A DNA stretch of 64,000 nt, taken from positions 124,001-188,000 of the forward strand of contig CAIJLZ010000011.1 of NCBI GenBank assembly GCA_903821605.1, read 5' to 3'. A program made the translations under genes and the position numbers. The notes beneath the pieces are model-generated. The model ran no database searches and was not told the origin of the DNA. It saw only the letters and a list, made by a program, of their open reading frames with translations. How positions within the stretch are numbered: position 1 is the stretch's first letter; the number at the start of each line of letters is the position of its first letter. This document shows, in pieces, positions 20,171-31,074 of this stretch. The DNA comes from an uncultured Sphingomonadales bacterium (GTDB lineage Bacteria > Pseudomonadota > Alphaproteobacteria > Sphingomonadales > Sphingomonadaceae).

Positions 20171-20631
20171 TCACACAAGACGCCATCGCCTTCGTCGCTG
20201 CCCTGCCGCTTGGCGGGCCGCTGATCGGGCTTGATATCGGGACCAAGACCATCGGTCTGGCAATTTGCGATAGCCAATGGACCATCGCCAGCAGCCTCGC
20301 CTTGGTGCGCCGGACCAAATTTACGGCGGATCTTGAAAGCATGCGACAGATTTGCGTGCAGCGCGGCGTCACCGGCATCGTGGCGGGCCTGCCGCTCAAT
20401 CTGGATGGCAGCGATAGCCCGCGCACCCAATCGGTCCGCGCCTTTGTCCGCAACCTTGCGCCGCTGGGCCTACCCGTGCTGCTTTGGGATGAACGCTGGT
20501 CGACAGCGGCGGTCACCCGGACGCTGATCGAAGCCGATACCAGCCGCGCGCGTCGCGCCGAACTGGTCGACAAAATGGCCGCCGCCTATATTTTGCAAGG
20601 GGCGATCGACCGGCTTGCCAGCTTGGTCTAA
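20167..20631 (+). CDS. ruvX: Holliday junction resolvase-like RuvX/YqgF
   Basis: This 154-aa RNase H-fold protein of the YqgF family has acidic active-site motifs [27 protein letters not shown] and [10 protein letters not shown], and a final helix containing [11 protein letters not shown]. The family is linked to pre-16S rRNA 5'-end processing as well as to recombination. It appears to start with TTG, overlapping the TGA of the upstream hydrolase. Confidence 0.93.
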   Translation: MITQDAIAFVAALPLGGPLIGLDIGTKTIGLAICDSQWTIASSLALVRRTKFTADLESMRQICVQRGVTGIVAGLPLNLDGSDSPRTQSVRAFVRNLAPLGLPVLLWDERWSTAAVTRTLIEADTSRARRAELVDKMAAAYILQGAIDRLASLV

Positions 20632-20676
20632 CCCCATGCCTCCTCCCCGTCGGCGACAGGGAGGAGGGAAAAGAGC

Positions 20677-21159
20677 TTAAAGTGCCGAAAGCATATGTTC
20701 GGCCGAGCTCAGCTTGAACTCACCCGGGGCTTCGACGAACAGCTTTTCAACGACGCCGTCATTGATGACCATCGCGAAACGCTGGCCACGCTGGCCAAGA
20801 CCGAATTTCGAGCCATCCATCGTCAGGCCAACCGCCTTGGCGAAATCGCCATTGCCGTCGGCCAGCATGGTGACCTTGCCATCCACGCCCGATGCCTTGC
20901 CCCAAGCGCCCATCACGAACGGATCGTTGACGGCGGTGCAGACGATTTCGTGCACGCCCTTGGCCTTCAGCGCGTCAGCGTTTTCGACAAAACCCGGCAG
21001 ATGCTTGGCCGAGCAGGTCGGGGTGAACGCACCCGGAACCGAGAAGAGCGCCACGCGGCGGCCCTTGAACAGCGTGTCATGATCAACCGGTGCCGGGCCA
21101 TTTTCGGTCATGGTGGCGAAGCTGGTGGTCGGCAGGGTCTGGCCTTCTGCAATGGTCAT
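20677..21159 (-). CDS. Prx5-type peroxiredoxin
   Basis: This 160-aa thioredoxin-fold peroxidase of the Prx5/AhpC-TSA group has the peroxidatic Cys49 in VPGAFTPTCSAKHLPG and the downstream arginine region RGQRFAMVINDGVV. Another cysteine is Cys74, and the usual C-terminal resolving cysteine is absent, which is compatible with a 1-Cys or glutathione/glutaredoxin-reduced enzyme. The ATG at 21159 has GGAAA upstream and is preferred to the in-frame ATG at 21180. With gor and oxyR it belongs to the oxidative-stress complement. Confidence 0.92.
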   Translation of the reverse strand: MTIAEGQTLPTTSFATMTENGPAPVDHDTLFKGRRVALFSVPGAFTPTCSAKHLPGFVENADALKAKGVHEIVCTAVNDPFVMGAWGKASGVDGKVTMLADGNGDFAKAVGLTMDGSKFGLGQRGQRFAMVINDGVVEKLFVEAPGEFKLSSAEHMLSAL

Positions 21160-21457
21160 TGTGTTGTTTCCTATGTTCATCGCTTGTTGATCGCTGGCGC
21201 GTGCTGACTCGGCGGCCTCCTCCGACCGTGCCGAGCCACGCCATCGCCGCGAACTCTAGACCCGAGATGTGACGGTTTGAACCCTGAATCGGGCAGCCCG
21301 GCGATATTATTGCGAGTGCGACGCAGGTCGATGTCCCACGATCAGCGCATCCGGGAAACGGCTCGGCTCAATTGCCATTATTTATTTACTAATTAAGTTA
21401 ATGCTCCCTACCCAGGGCGAAGGCCACACCATGCGGCCTGCAAGGAGAGAAACATAA

Positions 21458-21946
21458 ATGCTGCGTCATATTCGGGCGACGATCACAGCCATGGCGATCA
21501 CGGGAACGCTGCTCACCCTGCCGGCAAAAGCGGCGGGCTGTTGGGAAAGCCAAGCCGTCAACGCGGCCAAGATTCGCGACCTGCAAACGATGCTGATGGT
21601 CGGCGCGCTGCGCTGCCGGATCGGCAGCGAGAATCTGCTACCCGTCTATAATCACTTCGTGAACAGCAATCGCAGCCTGTTGATGAAGAGCAACAACGAC
21701 CTGCGCGGCCATTTCTCCCGCACGGGTGGCGGCGAGCGTGATTATGATCGCTTCACTACCTCGCTCGCCAACGGCTATGGCGCGGGCAACAAGGGGGTCA
21801 GCGACTGCGCCGAATTGCGCGATCTCGCCACCGAGGCCGCGATGGCGAAGGGCAATCGCGATCAGCTTGTGAAACTAGCCGAAAAATATGAAATCAACCC
21901 GGTCGCACCGCGCCAGCAATGCCGCGTCAAGGTCGCGGCACGCTAA
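21458..21946 (+). CDS. small secreted protein, function unknown
   Basis: This 162-aa protein has a clear signal peptide (RHIRATITAMAITGTLLTLP, cut after AKA-A). The mature part has four cysteines (CWES, LRCRIG, SDCAEL, QQCRVK), which suggests two periplasmic disulfides. No catalytic motif is recognised. GGAG precedes the ATG by about 11 bases, and an AT-rich tract at 21,379-21,402 could carry its promoter. It is expressed alone, followed by a bidirectional terminator. Confidence 0.75.
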   Translation: MLRHIRATITAMAITGTLLTLPAKAAGCWESQAVNAAKIRDLQTMLMVGALRCRIGSENLLPVYNHFVNSNRSLLMKSNNDLRGHFSRTGGGERDYDRFTTSLANGYGAGNKGVSDCAELRDLATEAAMAKGNRDQLVKLAEKYEINPVAPRQQCRVKVAAR

Positions 21947-21966
21947 CCACCCCCATCGGGGCATAG

Positions 21967-22003
21967 AAAAAGGGCGGCCATCCCATCGAATCGCCGCCCT
22001 TTT
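21967..22003. terminator. bidirectional terminator
   Basis: AAAAAGGGCGG and CCGCCCTTTT form a stem of about ten base pairs with A/T tracts on both sides, between the convergent secreted-protein gene and ilvC. Confidence 0.8.
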
Positions 22004-22033
22004 CATTCACCCGAACCAGCGGGGGAACAGGCC

Positions 22034-23065
<1,032 letters not shown>

Positions 23066-23178
23066 TCATTCGGCAAGGCCGACAGGCGACGGCGAATCCT
23101 TGCGCCCATATGTCGTCGGCTTTGGTGAAAACGGTACCGGTCGAGGCCGATAGCGACCCTTCCCGGAATTGGCAAATA

Positions 23179-23694
23179 TTATACGGCCTCTTTGCCGCGT
23201 ACGATGGCGGCAACGCCGGTGCGGGCGACTTCGATCAGGCCGATCTCGCTCATCAGTTCGATGAACTTGTCGATCTTCTCGCTGGCGCCGGTCACTTCAA
23301 ACACGAAGCTGCCAGTCGTCGCGTCGACCACGCGGGCGCGATAGACCTCGGCGAGGCGCAGCGCCTCGATCCGATGCTCACCCGTCCCGGCAACCTTGAC
23401 CAGTGCCAGTTCGCGCTCGACGAAATTGCCGCGTTCGGTCAGGTCGATCACGCGATGGACGTTCACCAGCCGGTCAAGCTGGGCCACGACCTGCTCAATC
23501 ACCGCCGGGGTGCCGGTGGTGACGATGGTGATGCGGCTGATCGAATCATCCTCGGTGACATCCGCCACCGTCAGGCTGTCGATATTATAGCCACGCGCAG
23601 TGAACATGCCTGCGATGCGGGCAAGCACGCCCGCCTCGTTGTCGACGGTCACGGATAGCGTATGCCGTTCGGTTTCCTGCTGCTTGATATGCAT
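23179..23694 (-). CDS. ilvN: acetolactate synthase small subunit
   Basis: This 171-aa regulatory subunit has an N-terminal ACT domain (LSVTVDNEAGVLARIAGMFTARGYNIDSL in outline) that binds valine for feedback inhibition, and a C-terminal ACT-like domain (RVVDATTGSFVFEVTG). Its ATG shares one base with the ilvB TGA, so the two subunits are translationally coupled. Confidence 0.95.
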   Translation of the reverse strand: MHIKQQETERHTLSVTVDNEAGVLARIAGMFTARGYNIDSLTVADVTEDDSISRITIVTTGTPAVIEQVVAQLDRLVNVHRVIDLTERGNFVERELALVKVAGTGEHRIEALRLAEVYRARVVDATTGSFVFEVTGASEKIDKFIELMSEIGLIEVARTGVAAIVRGKEAV

Positions 23695-25454
23695 CAGACA
23701 AGCGCCTTTGCTTCATCGTCCATCACACCCGAAACTTGGGCGGGATCGAGGATCATGTCGGTATGGGCCGCGCCCGATGGAATCATCGGGAAGCAGTTCG
23801 CCATCTTGGCGACCATGCAATCCACCATCACCGGCCCGTCATGGGCCAGCATGTCGGCAATGCCCTGCTCCAGCTGGTCCGGCGTCTCGATCCGGATACC
23901 CTTCCAGCCATAGGCTTCGGCCAGCTTCACGAAATCGGGCAGGCTGTCGGAATAGCTCTCCGAATAGCGGCTGCCATAGGTCAGGTCCTGCCACTGGCGC
24001 ACCATGCCCATATATTCGTTGTTGAGGATGAAAATCTTGACCGGCAGGCGATATTGCGTCGCCGTGCCCATTTCCTGGATATTCATCTGGATCGAAGCTT
24101 CGCCCGCGATATCGATCACCAGCGCCTTCGGATTGCCAAGCTGGGCGCCGATTGCGGCGGGCAGGCCATAGCCCATGGTGCCAAGACCGCCCGATGTCAG
24201 CCATTTATTTGGCGATTCGAAATCGAAATGCTGGGCGGCCCACATCTGGTGCTGACCGACCTCGGTGGTGATGATCGGCTGCTGGCGATGGGTCGCTTCC
24301 CACAATTTGCGGATCGCGAGCTGCGGCACGATTTCGCCCGAATCCAGCTTTTCAGGATAAGCGAGGCAGTTGCGTTCCTGCCATGTCTTGATCGTCGCCC
24401 ACCACGGCTTCAGATCGCGCGGGCGCAGTTCCTTGGCCTTCCATAGCTTGACCATGTCTTCCATCACCCGGCCGACATCGCCGATGATCGGCAGGTCGAC
24501 CCGCACGGTCTTGTTGATCGACGCGCGGTCGATATCGATGTGGATCTTCTTCGATTCCGGGCTGAAGGCATCGAGACGCCCCGTCACGCGGTCGTCGAAG
24601 CGCGCGCCAAGGCACAGCATCACGTCGCACTTGTTCATCGCCATATTGGCTTCATAGGTGCCGTGCATGCCCAACATGCCCAGCCAGTGCGGCGAGGATG
24701 CTGGCAGCGCACCCAACCCCATCAGCGTCGATGTCACCGGCGCACCCGTCAGGCGCACCAGTTCGCGCAGGATCAGGCTTGCGCCCGGACCCGAATTGAT
24801 GATGCCGCCGCCGGTATAGATCATCGGCCGCTCGGCATTGGCGAGCAGTTCGACCGCTTCCTCGATCTGGGCGAGATCGCCCTTGACCTGCGGCTTGTAC
24901 CCCCGATGCGGCAGCGCGTTGACATTGGTGCGGCGATAGGGCGCGGTAGCGACCTGCACATCCTTCGGCAAATCGATCACCACCGGGCCGGGACGGCCCG
25001 AGGTTGCGATATGAAACGCCTCATGGATGATATCGCCAAGCTTGGCCGGGTCTTTCACCAGATAATTATGCTTGGTCACATGACGGGTAATGCCGACCGT
25101 GTCGCATTCCTGAAACGCATCCGAGCCGATCAGCGGGGTGCCGACCTGACCGGTGATGACGACCATCGGGATCGAATCCATCATCGCATCGGCAATGCCG
25201 GTGATCGCATTAGTCGCGCCCGGGCCAGAGGTGACAAGCACAACGCCCGGCTTACCGGTCGAACGGGCATAGCCTTCCGCCGCATGGGCCGCGCCGCCTT
25301 CCTGACGGACGAGAATGTGCTTGATCCGCTGCTGATTGAACAGCGCGTCGTAAATGGGGAGCACGGCCCCGCCGGGATAGCCGAACACGACCTCAACACC
25401 CTGATCGTTCAGGGCCTGGATCAGGATATCAGCACCGGACATTTCGGTCGTCAT
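23694..25454 (-). CDS. ilvB: acetolactate synthase large subunit
   Basis: This 586-aa ThDP-dependent catalytic subunit of acetohydroxyacid synthase makes acetolactate and acetohydroxybutyrate. It has the N-terminal VFGYPGGAVLPIYDAL with the catalytic Glu expected in HAAEGYARSTG, FAD-binding middle domain and the ThDP motif GEASIQMN...NNEYMGMVRQWQ. The open frame begins at a TTG (25466), but the ATG at 25454 is the better start. That ATG overlaps, as ATGA, the stop of a short upstream frame that may be a regulatory leader. Confidence 0.95.
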   Translation of the reverse strand: MTTEMSGADILIQALNDQGVEVVFGYPGGAVLPIYDALFNQQRIKHILVRQEGGAAHAAEGYARSTGKPGVVLVTSGPGATNAITGIADAMMDSIPMVVITGQVGTPLIGSDAFQECDTVGITRHVTKHNYLVKDPAKLGDIIHEAFHIATSGRPGPVVIDLPKDVQVATAPYRRTNVNALPHRGYKPQVKGDLAQIEEAVELLANAERPMIYTGGGIINSGPGASLILRELVRLTGAPVTSTLMGLGALPASSPHWLGMLGMHGTYEANMAMNKCDVMLCLGARFDDRVTGRLDAFSPESKKIHIDIDRASINKTVRVDLPIIGDVGRVMEDMVKLWKAKELRPRDLKPWWATIKTWQERNCLAYPEKLDSGEIVPQLAIRKLWEATHRQQPIITTEVGQHQMWAAQHFDFESPNKWLTSGGLGTMGYGLPAAIGAQLGNPKALVIDIAGEASIQMNIQEMGTATQYRLPVKIFILNNEYMGMVRQWQDLTYGSRYSESYSDSLPDFVKLAEAYGWKGIRIETPDQLEQGIADMLAHDGPVMVDCMVAKMANCFPMIPSGAAHTDMILDPAQVSGVMDDEAKALV

Positions 25455-25510
25455 GGTGAATTCCAAACTTCGTCAACAACAGAGTTGATGGTGCAATGCA
25501 GCACCATCAT
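25451..25510 (-). promoter_or_regulatory. candidate ilv leader peptide with hairpin
   Basis: A 19-codon frame reads MMVLHCTINSVVDEVWNSP and stops with a TGA that overlaps the ilvB ATG. Six of its residues are Val, Leu or Ile, the end products of the operon. A perfect hairpin GATGGTGC-AATGCA-GCACCATC (25487-25508) covers its first codons. No good Shine-Dalgarno precedes it. Attenuation or translational coupling is an inference from this arrangement. Confidence 0.4.
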
Positions 25511-25532
25511 GGCAGAGGCGGATAGTTGTATT

Positions 25533-26510
25533 TTATTGCGGTGTCAACGCCTGTTTTTGTAATTTAATTACAATTTTATCGACATTTTCGTTATCTATCT
25601 GCTCCAAGCTACGCAACCATTGCGCGGGTGGCTGATGGCGGAACCACGCATATTGCCGCTTGGCATATTGGCGGGTCGCCGCCTGTGCCAGCTCAATCGC
25701 CGCGTCTTGCCCGATCTCACCGGCGAGATAGCGCGCGATTTCCGGCACCCCAATGGCCTTCATCACCGGCGCGGACACCGGCAGGCCAAGGTCGAGCAAC
25801 GCCCGCACCTCATCCACCGCGCCCGCATCAATCATCTCGCCGAAGCGGCGATTGATGCGCTCATGCAGCCAATCGCGCGGTGGCAACAGGATCGCTGGCA
25901 CGACATGGACCGCCCCGCCAATGCCGCCCTGCGTTTCAGCCTGCCACGCCGCCAGTGAGCGCCCGGAGGACCGCACCACCTCCAACGCACGGGCAATGCG
26001 CGTGCTGTCGGTCGGGCGCAGCCGCGCCGCCATCACCGGGTCTTCGACGGCCAACGCCGCCTGCGCCAAGGCGACCGGCATGGCACGCACCTCATCGCGC
26101 ACCTCCGGTTGAATATCGGGCACCGGGGCGATGCCATCCAGCAAGGTGCGGATATACATGCCGGTGCCCCCCACCAAAATCGGCAGACGGCCCGCCGCAT
26201 GGCATTCGGCCATGACCGCCTTGGCGTCTGCGGCCCAATCAGCGGCAGAACAACTCATCGCTCCGGCGCGATAACCGAACAGCCGATGCGGCGCGCATGC
26301 CTCTTCTTCAACGCTGGGGCGGGCGGAGAGCAGGCGCAGCTCGCGATAGACCTGCGCGCTGTCCGCATTGATGATGACGCCGCCGGTGTTTTCGGCTAGG
26401 CGCATCGCCAATGCCGACTTGCCGCTGGCCGTCGGCCCCGCAATCACCACCAGCGGGGGTTTACCCGCTGCCAAGATAGAAGGATCGTCCGTGTTCGTCG
26501 CAACTGCCAT
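25533..26510 (-). CDS. miaA: tRNA dimethylallyltransferase
   Basis: This ~325-aa enzyme prenylates A37 of tRNAs that read UNN codons. It shows the P-loop [13 protein letters not shown], the catalytic [30 protein letters not shown] and the C-terminal [15 protein letters not shown]. The open frame extends to 26645; the ATG at 26510 is chosen because longer versions run deep into serB. Even so, its first codons overlap the divergent serB start by 20 bases, so a start a few codons further in (TTG at 26474) cannot be excluded. Confidence 0.93.
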   Translation of the reverse strand: MAVATNTDDPSILAAGKPPLVVIAGPTASGKSALAMRLAENTGGVIINADSAQVYRELRLLSARPSVEEEACAPHRLFGYRAGAMSCSAADWAADAKAVMAECHAAGRLPILVGGTGMYIRTLLDGIAPVPDIQPEVRDEVRAMPVALAQAALAVEDPVMAARLRPTDSTRIARALEVVRSSGRSLAAWQAETQGGIGGAVHVVPAILLPPRDWLHERINRRFGEMIDAGAVDEVRALLDLGLPVSAPVMKAIGVPEIARYLAGEIGQDAAIELAQAATRQYAKRQYAWFRHQPPAQWLRSLEQIDNENVDKIVIKLQKQALTPQ

Positions 26511-27369
26511 TGCTTCCGATAAGCTGAGTGCCGCCGATCTGTCCACCTTGGCAGACGCATTGCGGCAAGATGGACAGGCCGTTGATCGCCCGGTGTGGAT
26601 CGATGAAGGCCGCGCCGCCGACATCGGCTTTACCGGTGACGCCACCGTCGCCCGTGCCGCTATCGAGGGATTGGTTGCGGGAATCGACGTGGTCGTTCAG
26701 CCGGCCGCCAACCGGGTGAAGAAGCTGCTCGTCGCCGACATGGATTCGACCATGATCACCATCGAATGCATCGATGAACTCGCCGATTATGCCGGAATCA
26801 AGGCCCAAATCGCTGACGTGACCGAACGCGCGATGCGCGGCGAACTGGTATTTGAAGAAGCGCTTGAAGCGCGCGTTGCCTTGCTCAAGGGCCTGCCCGA
26901 AACTGTGATCGATACCTGCTATCGCGAACGCGTCCGGATCATGCCCGGTGCACTGTCACTGGTCCGCACACTGCGCGCCAAAGGTGGCCGCGCGGTGCTG
27001 GTATCGGGCGGGTTCACGGTGTTTGCCGACCGGGTGGCCGCCGAAATCGGCTTTGACCGCGCCGTATCCAACACGCTCAACATCGCCGATGGGCTGCTCG
27101 CCGGCACGGTCGCCAAGCCGATCGTGGGCGCCGCCACCAAGCAGCAGGTGCTGGCTGAAGAGCAGCAACAACTCGGCCTGATCGACGCGCTGACCCTTGC
27201 GATTGGCGATGGGGCGAACGACATTCCGATGATCCAACAGGCAGGCCTGGGCGTCGCCTATCACGCCAAGCCGAAAACCGCCGCCGCCGCCATGGCCTGC
27301 GTCAATCATGGCGATCTTACCGCCGTGCTTTATGCCATGGGCATTCCATCCCGCGACTGGGTGGCCTGA
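26491..27369 (+). CDS. serB: phosphoserine phosphatase
   Basis: This 292-aa HAD-superfamily enzyme does the last step of serine synthesis. It has an N-terminal ACT-like region, motif [16 protein letters not shown] with the nucleophile Asp, motif [12 protein letters not shown], and motifs III/IV KQQVL and [10 protein letters not shown]. The GTG at 26491 is the supported start because AGAAGGA lies seven bases upstream. The longer frame beginning at 26368 would be antisense to miaA. Its pathway partners serA and serC are at 50,959-53,806. Confidence 0.94.
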   Translation: MFVATAIASDKLSAADLSTLADALRQDGQAVDRPVWIDEGRAADIGFTGDATVARAAIEGLVAGIDVVVQPAANRVKKLLVADMDSTMITIECIDELADYAGIKAQIADVTERAMRGELVFEEALEARVALLKGLPETVIDTCYRERVRIMPGALSLVRTLRAKGGRAVLVSGGFTVFADRVAAEIGFDRAVSNTLNIADGLLAGTVAKPIVGAATKQQVLAEEQQQLGLIDALTLAIGDGANDIPMIQQAGLGVAYHAKPKTAAAAMACVNHGDLTAVLYAMGIPSRDWVA

Positions 27370-27429
27370 CCCCCGACGGCGGAGACCAGCCGCAATAGTC
27401 TAGGTCCATTAGCCCAGCCCCAAAAGCCA

Positions 27430-27468
27430 ACGGCCCGCCCGGCAGATGCCGGACGGGCCGTCGATTTT
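27430..27468. terminator. hairpin between serB and rplI
   Basis: ACGGCCCGCCCGGC and GCCGGACGGGCCGT form a 14-base stem with one mismatch, loop AGAT. A TTTT follows on the plus strand and an AAAA flanks the other side, so it may serve both converging genes. Confidence 0.7.
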
Positions 27469-27484
27469 AGCGGTCGATCTGACC

Positions 27485-28081
27485 TTAGGCTTCGGCTTCG
27501 CCTTCAGCCTCAACGCTTTCGAGGGCGATTTCGCCCGGTTCAGCGTTGGGATCATAATCTTCGGTGAAACCGGCTTCATCGCGTTCGAACATCGATGCCA
27601 TGACATCGACGCCCTGCGCCTGCAATTCGGCTTCTTCCGGCGAACGAGCGACGTTGACCTTGACCAGCACGGCGACTTCGGCGTGCAGCGCGATCTTCAC
27701 TTCGTAAACGCCGATGGCCTTGATCGGCGAACCGAGCTGGACCTGGTTCTTGAGAACCTTCGCACCGTCTTCAGCGAGCGCTTCAACGATGTCGCGGGCC
27801 GAAACTGAACCGTAGAGCTGGCCGGTGTTCGACGCCTGACGGATCAGGGTCACCGACTTGCCGTCAACCCCGGAAGCGGCCGCTTCAGCATCTGCCTTGC
27901 GGCTGGCGTTGTCGGCTTCGATCTGGGCGCGGTTCGCTTCGAACAGCTTGCGGTTCGATTCGTTGGCGCGGAGCGCCTTCTTGCGCGGGAGCAGGAAGTT
28001 ACGGGCGAACCCGTCCTTGACAGTGACGACGTCGCCAATGTGGCCGAGCTTCTCGACGCGTTCGAGCAGAATGACTTGCAT
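27485..28081 (-). CDS. rplI: 50S ribosomal protein L9
   Basis: This 198-aa L9 has the N-terminal globular signature MQVILLERVEKLGHIGDVVTVKDGFARNFLLP, the central helix and the C-terminal domain (LYGSVSARDI...). It is longer than the ~150-aa E. coli protein because of an acidic Glu/Ala-rich tail, as is common in sphingomonads. It is third in rpsF-rpsR-rplI, 13 bases after rpsR. Confidence 0.96.
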   Translation of the reverse strand: MQVILLERVEKLGHIGDVVTVKDGFARNFLLPRKKALRANESNRKLFEANRAQIEADNASRKADAEAAASGVDGKSVTLIRQASNTGQLYGSVSARDIVEALAEDGAKVLKNQVQLGSPIKAIGVYEVKIALHAEVAVLVKVNVARSPEEAELQAQGVDVMASMFERDEAGFTEDYDPNAEPGEIALESVEAEGEAEA

Positions 28082-28094
28082 GTGCCAGCCCTCC

Positions 28095-28319
28095 TTATTT
28101 CACGATGAAGGGAAGCAGCCCGACGTGGCGGGCGCGCTTGATGGCCTGAGCCAGTTCGCGCTGCTTCTTGGCCGAAACGGCGGTGATGCGGCTAGGGACA
28201 ATCTTACCACGTTCGGACACGAAGCCCTGCAGCAGACGGACGTCTTTATAATCAATCTTCGGCGCATCCTTGGCGGCGAAGGGGCAGCTCTTGCGGCGGC
28301 GGAAAAATGGGCGTGCCAT
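28095..28319 (-). CDS. rpsR: 30S ribosomal protein S18
   Basis: This 74-aa S18 has [37 protein letters not shown] and the final [22 protein letters not shown] in outline. It pairs with S6 on the 30S platform. It lies between rpsF and rplI. Confidence 0.96.
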   Translation of the reverse strand: MARPFFRRRKSCPFAAKDAPKIDYKDVRLLQGFVSERGKIVPSRITAVSAKKQRELAQAIKRARHVGLLPFIVK

Positions 28320-28333
28320 GGTTTATATCTCCC

Positions 28334-28750
28334 TTAGGCCGCGTTGGCGTTGCTGTCGTCGCGGTCACGGCGCGGACGGTCTTCACGACCGCCGCGATCA
28401 TCGCGGCCACCACGGCGCTCGGAGCGCTCGCTCTTGCGCATCATGACGGACGGGCCAGCCTCATGGGCGTCGACACGAATGGTCATGTAGCGAAGAATGT
28501 CTTCGTTGATCTGGGTCTGGCGTTCGAGTTCGGCCACCACTTCACCGGGGGCGTCGAATTCGATCATCACATAATGCGCCTTGCGGTTCTTGGCGATCTT
28601 ATACGCCAACGAACGCAGGCCCCAGGTCTCGGTCTTCACGACCGTACCACCGCCGGATTCGATAATCTGGGTGGCGGCTTGCGCCAGCGCGTCAACCTGG
28701 GCTTGAGCCAGGTCCTGACGCGCGAGAAATACATGCTCATACAGAGACAT
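28334..28750 (-). CDS. rpsF: 30S ribosomal protein S6
   Basis: This 138-aa S6 starts [14 protein letters not shown] and has the [19 protein letters not shown] region and a basic/acidic low-complexity tail ([16 protein letters not shown]). The frame is open to 28912, but the ATG at 28750 matches the family and has AAGGAAG upstream. The 225-base gap to divergent fabD holds both promoters; no S6:S18 leader structure could be assigned with confidence. Confidence 0.95.
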   Translation of the reverse strand: MSLYEHVFLARQDLAQAQVDALAQAATQIIESGGGTVVKTETWGLRSLAYKIAKNRKAHYVMIEFDAPGEVVAELERQTQINEDILRYMTIRVDAHEAGPSVMMRKSERSERRGGRDDRGGREDRPRRDRDDSNANAA

Positions 28751-28975
28751 GTGCGTCTTCCTTGTCTTGGCCGATCGCTGACGCCGCCCCATGCGGTCGC
28801 CCCTCCGGCTGTCGTCTTTTCGCCCGCAATCATTTGGGCGAGCGCTGCCCTTGGCGGAATGAGCTGGAAAATGCAAGCAGAGATGGGTCGCAACCGCAAC
28901 AACGCTTGTCATCGGCGGCGTCTGTTTCTAACGCGGGCGGGAATGATTATGACGCCGTGCAAAAGGGGACCTTAG

Positions 28976-29911
28976 ATGCGCGCATTTGTATTTCCGGGCC
29001 AGGGCAGCCAGTCGGTCGGTATGGGCAAGGCGCTTGCCGAAGCCAGCAGCATCGCCCGTGAAGTCTTTCAGGAGGTCGACGAAGCACTCGGCCAAAGCCT
29101 GTTCCGCCTGATGAGCGAAGGCCCGGAGGACGAACTGACCCTCACCGAAAACGCCCAGCCCGCGATCATGGCCAATGCCATTGCCACGCTGCGCGTGATG
29201 GAAAAGGAAGGCGGCATCCGCCTCTCCGAAAAGGCCGATTTCGTCGCCGGTCATTCGCTTGGCGAATATACTGCGCTGTGTGCGGCGGGCGCGCTTGATC
29301 TATCGACCACGGCCAAGCTGCTCAAGCTGCGTGGCCGTTCGATGCAGGCCGCCGTGCCGGTTGGCGTGGGGGCGATGGCAGCCTTGCTGGGTGCCGATAT
29401 CGACAAGGCGCAAGCATTGGCCGATGCGGCTGCCGAGGGTGAAATCTGCACCGTCGCCAATGATAATGACCCGACCCAGGTCGTGATCTCCGGCCATAAG
29501 GGCGCCATTGAGCGCGCCATCGCGCTGGTCAAGGACCATGGCATCAAGCGCGGCGTGCTGCTGCCCGTGTCCGCCCCGTTCCACTGCCCGCTGATGCAGC
29601 CCGCTGCCGACGCGATGGCCGAAGCGCTGGCATCGGCCGCGCTCAAGGCACCGGTTGTACCGGTCTATGCCAATGTCACCGCTGCCCCGGTCGCAGACCC
29701 GGACCTCATCCGCAAATTGCTGGTCGAACAGGTCACCGGCCGCGTGCGCTGGCGGGAATCCGTCGCGGCGATGTTCGCGGCGGGCGTCACCGACTATGTC
29801 GAATGCGGCGGCAAGGTGTTGGGCGCGATGATCAAGCGCATCGCACCCGATGCGACCGCGACCTCGGTCGTGACGATGGACGATATTGAAAACGTGCTGA
29901 AGGGGCTCTGA
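28976..29911 (+). CDS. fabD: malonyl-CoA:ACP transacylase
   Basis: This 311-aa enzyme loads malonate onto acyl carrier protein for fatty-acid elongation. It starts MRAFVFPGQGSQSVGMGKAL, has the active-site GHSLGEY with Ser94, and the catalytic His in PVSAPFHCPLM. It is first in a fabD-fabG-acpP-fabF run, 4 bases before fabG. Confidence 0.97.
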   Translation: MRAFVFPGQGSQSVGMGKALAEASSIAREVFQEVDEALGQSLFRLMSEGPEDELTLTENAQPAIMANAIATLRVMEKEGGIRLSEKADFVAGHSLGEYTALCAAGALDLSTTAKLLKLRGRSMQAAVPVGVGAMAALLGADIDKAQALADAAAEGEICTVANDNDPTQVVISGHKGAIERAIALVKDHGIKRGVLLPVSAPFHCPLMQPAADAMAEALASAALKAPVVPVYANVTAAPVADPDLIRKLLVEQVTGRVRWRESVAAMFAAGVTDYVECGGKVLGAMIKRIAPDATATSVVTMDDIENVLKGL

Positions 29912-29915
29912 AAAG

Positions 29916-30656
29916 ATGTTTGATCTGACTGGCAAGACCGCGCTGGTAACCGGCGCTTCGGGTGGTATCGGCTCGGCCGTGGCGACCGCCCTCGCCGCGC
30001 ACGGTGCCCGTGTCGCCCTGTCCGGCACGCGCGAAGACGCGTTGCGGGCGGTCGCGGCCACGCTACCGAACGACCCCGTCATCCTGCCGTGCAATCTGGG
30101 CGATGCCACGCAGGTCGATGCGCTGGTGCCGCAGGCGCTGGATGCCTTGGGCGGCAAGCTCGACATTCTCGTCAACAATGCGGGCGTCACCCGTGACGGC
30201 CTCATCATGCGGATGAAGGACGAAGACTGGGAACAGGTGATTCGCATCAATCTGGAAGCTGCCTTCCGCCTGATGCGCGCCGCAACCAAGCCGATGATGA
30301 AGGCCCGCACCGGCCGGATCATCTCGATCACCTCGGTGGTCGGTGCGACCGGCAATCCCGGTCAGGCCAATTATGCTGCATCCAAGGCTGGGCTTGTCGG
30401 CATGTCCAAAGCACTGGCGCAGGAACTCGCCAGCCGCAGCGTCACCGTCAACTGCGTGGCCCCCGGTTTCATCACCTCCCCAATGACAGATGTGTTGCCG
30501 GATGCCCAGAAAGAGGCACTGCTCACCAAGATTCCGGCCGGTCGGCTGGGCGATGGCAGCGACATCGGCGCGGCGGTTGTTTACCTCGCTTCGGATGAGG
30601 CCGGATATGTCACCGGCCAGACAATCCATGTGAATGGCGGGATGGCGATGCTCTGA
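29916..30656 (+). CDS. fabG: 3-oxoacyl-ACP reductase
   Basis: This 246-aa short-chain dehydrogenase reduces 3-oxoacyl-ACP with NADPH. The cofactor motif TGASGGIGSAVA is at residues 12-23, NNAG at 87-90 and the catalytic triad is Ser140, Tyr153 and Lys157 (YAASKAG). It follows fabD by 4 bases. Confidence 0.97.
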   Translation: MFDLTGKTALVTGASGGIGSAVATALAAHGARVALSGTREDALRAVAATLPNDPVILPCNLGDATQVDALVPQALDALGGKLDILVNNAGVTRDGLIMRMKDEDWEQVIRINLEAAFRLMRAATKPMMKARTGRIISITSVVGATGNPGQANYAASKAGLVGMSKALAQELASRSVTVNCVAPGFITSPMTDVLPDAQKEALLTKIPAGRLGDGSDIGAAVVYLASDEAGYVTGQTIHVNGGMAML

Positions 30657-30795
30657 TTTGTTGCACCGCAACCGTCAGTACCAACGTCCTTTCGCTTGAC
30701 CTAAGCGCAAATGGGCCTTGCCAGCAGGCGGAGCGGGCAGTATCGGCGTTTTACCGAATTTTTCGTGCAAGCATTTTTTGAAAGGGAGCTGCCGC

Positions 30796-31032
30796 ATGAG
30801 CGAGACTGCGGATCGCGTTAAGAAAATTGTCGTCGAGCATCTCGGCGTCGAAGCCGAGAAGGTCACCGAGGAAGCCAGCTTCATCGACGATCTGGGCGCT
30901 GACAGCCTCGACATCGTCGAGCTGGTCATGGCGTTCGAAGAAGAATTCGGCGTGGAAATCCCCGACGATGCGGCCGAAAAGATCGGCACCGTCAAGGACG
31001 CCATCGCATTCATCGACGCCAATAAGGGCTGA
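30796..31032 (+). CDS. acpP: acyl carrier protein
   Basis: This 78-aa acidic four-helix protein carries the growing acyl chain on phosphopantetheine attached to Ser37 in [11 protein letters not shown]. The frame begins at 30718, but the ATG at 30796 has AAGGGAG upstream and gives the standard length. The 139-base gap after fabG may hold its own promoter, in keeping with its usual high expression. Confidence 0.97.
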   Translation: MSETADRVKKIVVEHLGVEAEKVTEEASFIDDLGADSLDIVELVMAFEEEFGVEIPDDAAEKIGTVKDAIAFIDANKG

Positions 31033-31074
31033 TGCCCCGGCCTTTTTGTAAGGCTATGGCTCACATATCACATT

